NCBI GenBank assembly: GCA_938045195.1
Contig: CALINC010000066.1
Span: 1 to 13,007 of the forward strand
DNA from: an uncultured Treponema sp.
GTDB taxonomy: Bacteria > Spirochaetota > Spirochaetia > Treponematales > Treponemataceae
Direction of reading: 5' to 3'
Length of the DNA: 13,007 nt
Shown here: positions 12,954 through 13,007 of the stretch, in pieces
Layout: every line of letters starts with the position of its first letter
Numbering within the stretch: position 1 is the stretch's first letter
Made by a program: the position numbers and the translations under genes
The notes under the pieces: generated by a model
Database searches by the model: none
Told to the model about the DNA's origin: nothing
Seen by the model: the letters and a program-made list of their open reading frames with translations, nothing else

Positions 12954-13007
12954 GCTGCGAGGCTGCGAGGCTGCGAGGCTGCGAGGCTGCGAGGCTGCGA
13001 GGCTGCG
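12954..13007 (+). repeat. Octamer tandem repeat (GCTGCGAG)n, cut by window edge
   Basis: There are 6.75 identical copies of GCTGCGAG reaching the last base of the window, so the true copy number is unknown. No copy carries a mismatch. Eight is not a multiple of 3, so if a gene lies to the right, slippage could switch its frame or change promoter spacing. No stop arises in any frame of either strand within the tract. Confidence 0.92.

Larger units (their letters stand above)
12408..13007. other. Gene-poor, palindrome-dense right end
   Basis: There are 600 bases without a convincing gene. In order they hold a 23-base-period palindrome array (12437-12521) with a decayed continuation, including the perfect palindrome CCTTGCAAGG at 12553-12562; a perfect 22-base palindrome (12633-12654); a long hairpin (12663-12717); a small hairpin CTTA-GGG/CCC-TAAG (12738-12758); GAACA/TGTTC (12773-12785); competing stems (12783-12836); a leftward terminator (12842-12895); and an octamer repeat from 12954 to the window edge. 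No strong promoter for the leftward genes is obvious here. Confidence 0.7.

Noticed and set aside
12710..13007. Minus-strand open frame of about 99 codons running in from the right edge to a stop at 12710-12712
   Set aside because: It reads through the octamer tract and straight through the intrinsic terminator and hairpins; no domain is recognisable. A gene tail is not excluded, because its start would be outside the window.

Overview
The window looks like chromosomal DNA from a host-associated anaerobic spirochaete, most likely a Treponema close to T. denticola. This is an inference from four things: A+T-rich genes with moderate GC, a coenzyme-B12 glutamate mutase subunit pair, spirochaete-type lipoprotein leaders, and many hairpins and short sequence repeats between genes. 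No database search was possible.

Layout. Positions 1-818 are essentially non-coding. They hold two inverted copies (A and B) of a multi-hairpin element, a good promoter at 507-535 and an octamer tandem repeat at 535-565. Positions 819-1431 are a frameshifted lipoprotein pseudogene. Positions 1642-3453 carry glmS/mutS and glmL/mutL, the B12-binding subunit of glutamate mutase and its reactivating factor; the catalytic epsilon subunit is not in the window. Positions 3598-8042 carry an AraC-type regulator and two overlapping half-size ABC exporter-fold proteins, separated by a palindrome that could be a metal-repressor operator. Positions 8111-10251 encode a class-3-like aldehyde dehydrogenase and the 16S rRNA methyltransferase RsmG. 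RsmG converges, with a 4-base overlap, on a metallophosphoesterase gene (10248-10925, minus strand) whose leader carries a third, partial copy (C) of the hairpin element.

Positions 11117-12407 are a two-gene leftward accessory module: an orphan domain resembling the N-terminal part of HNH endonucleases, then a lipoprotein built of ten RHS/YD-like 21-residue repeats. The last 600 bases have no convincing gene. They are packed with palindromes: a regular 23-base-period array, a perfect 22-base palindrome, long hairpins, a leftward terminator and a second octamer tandem repeat that runs off the edge.

The most interesting signals are (i) the A/B/C hairpin element, whose linkers are conserved while its stems change by paired substitutions, and which lies in the same orientation relative to the downstream gene at both loci where that gene is visible; (ii) the 23-base-period palindrome array at 12437-12521; and (iii) the HNH-N-like plus YD-repeat lipoprotein pair.
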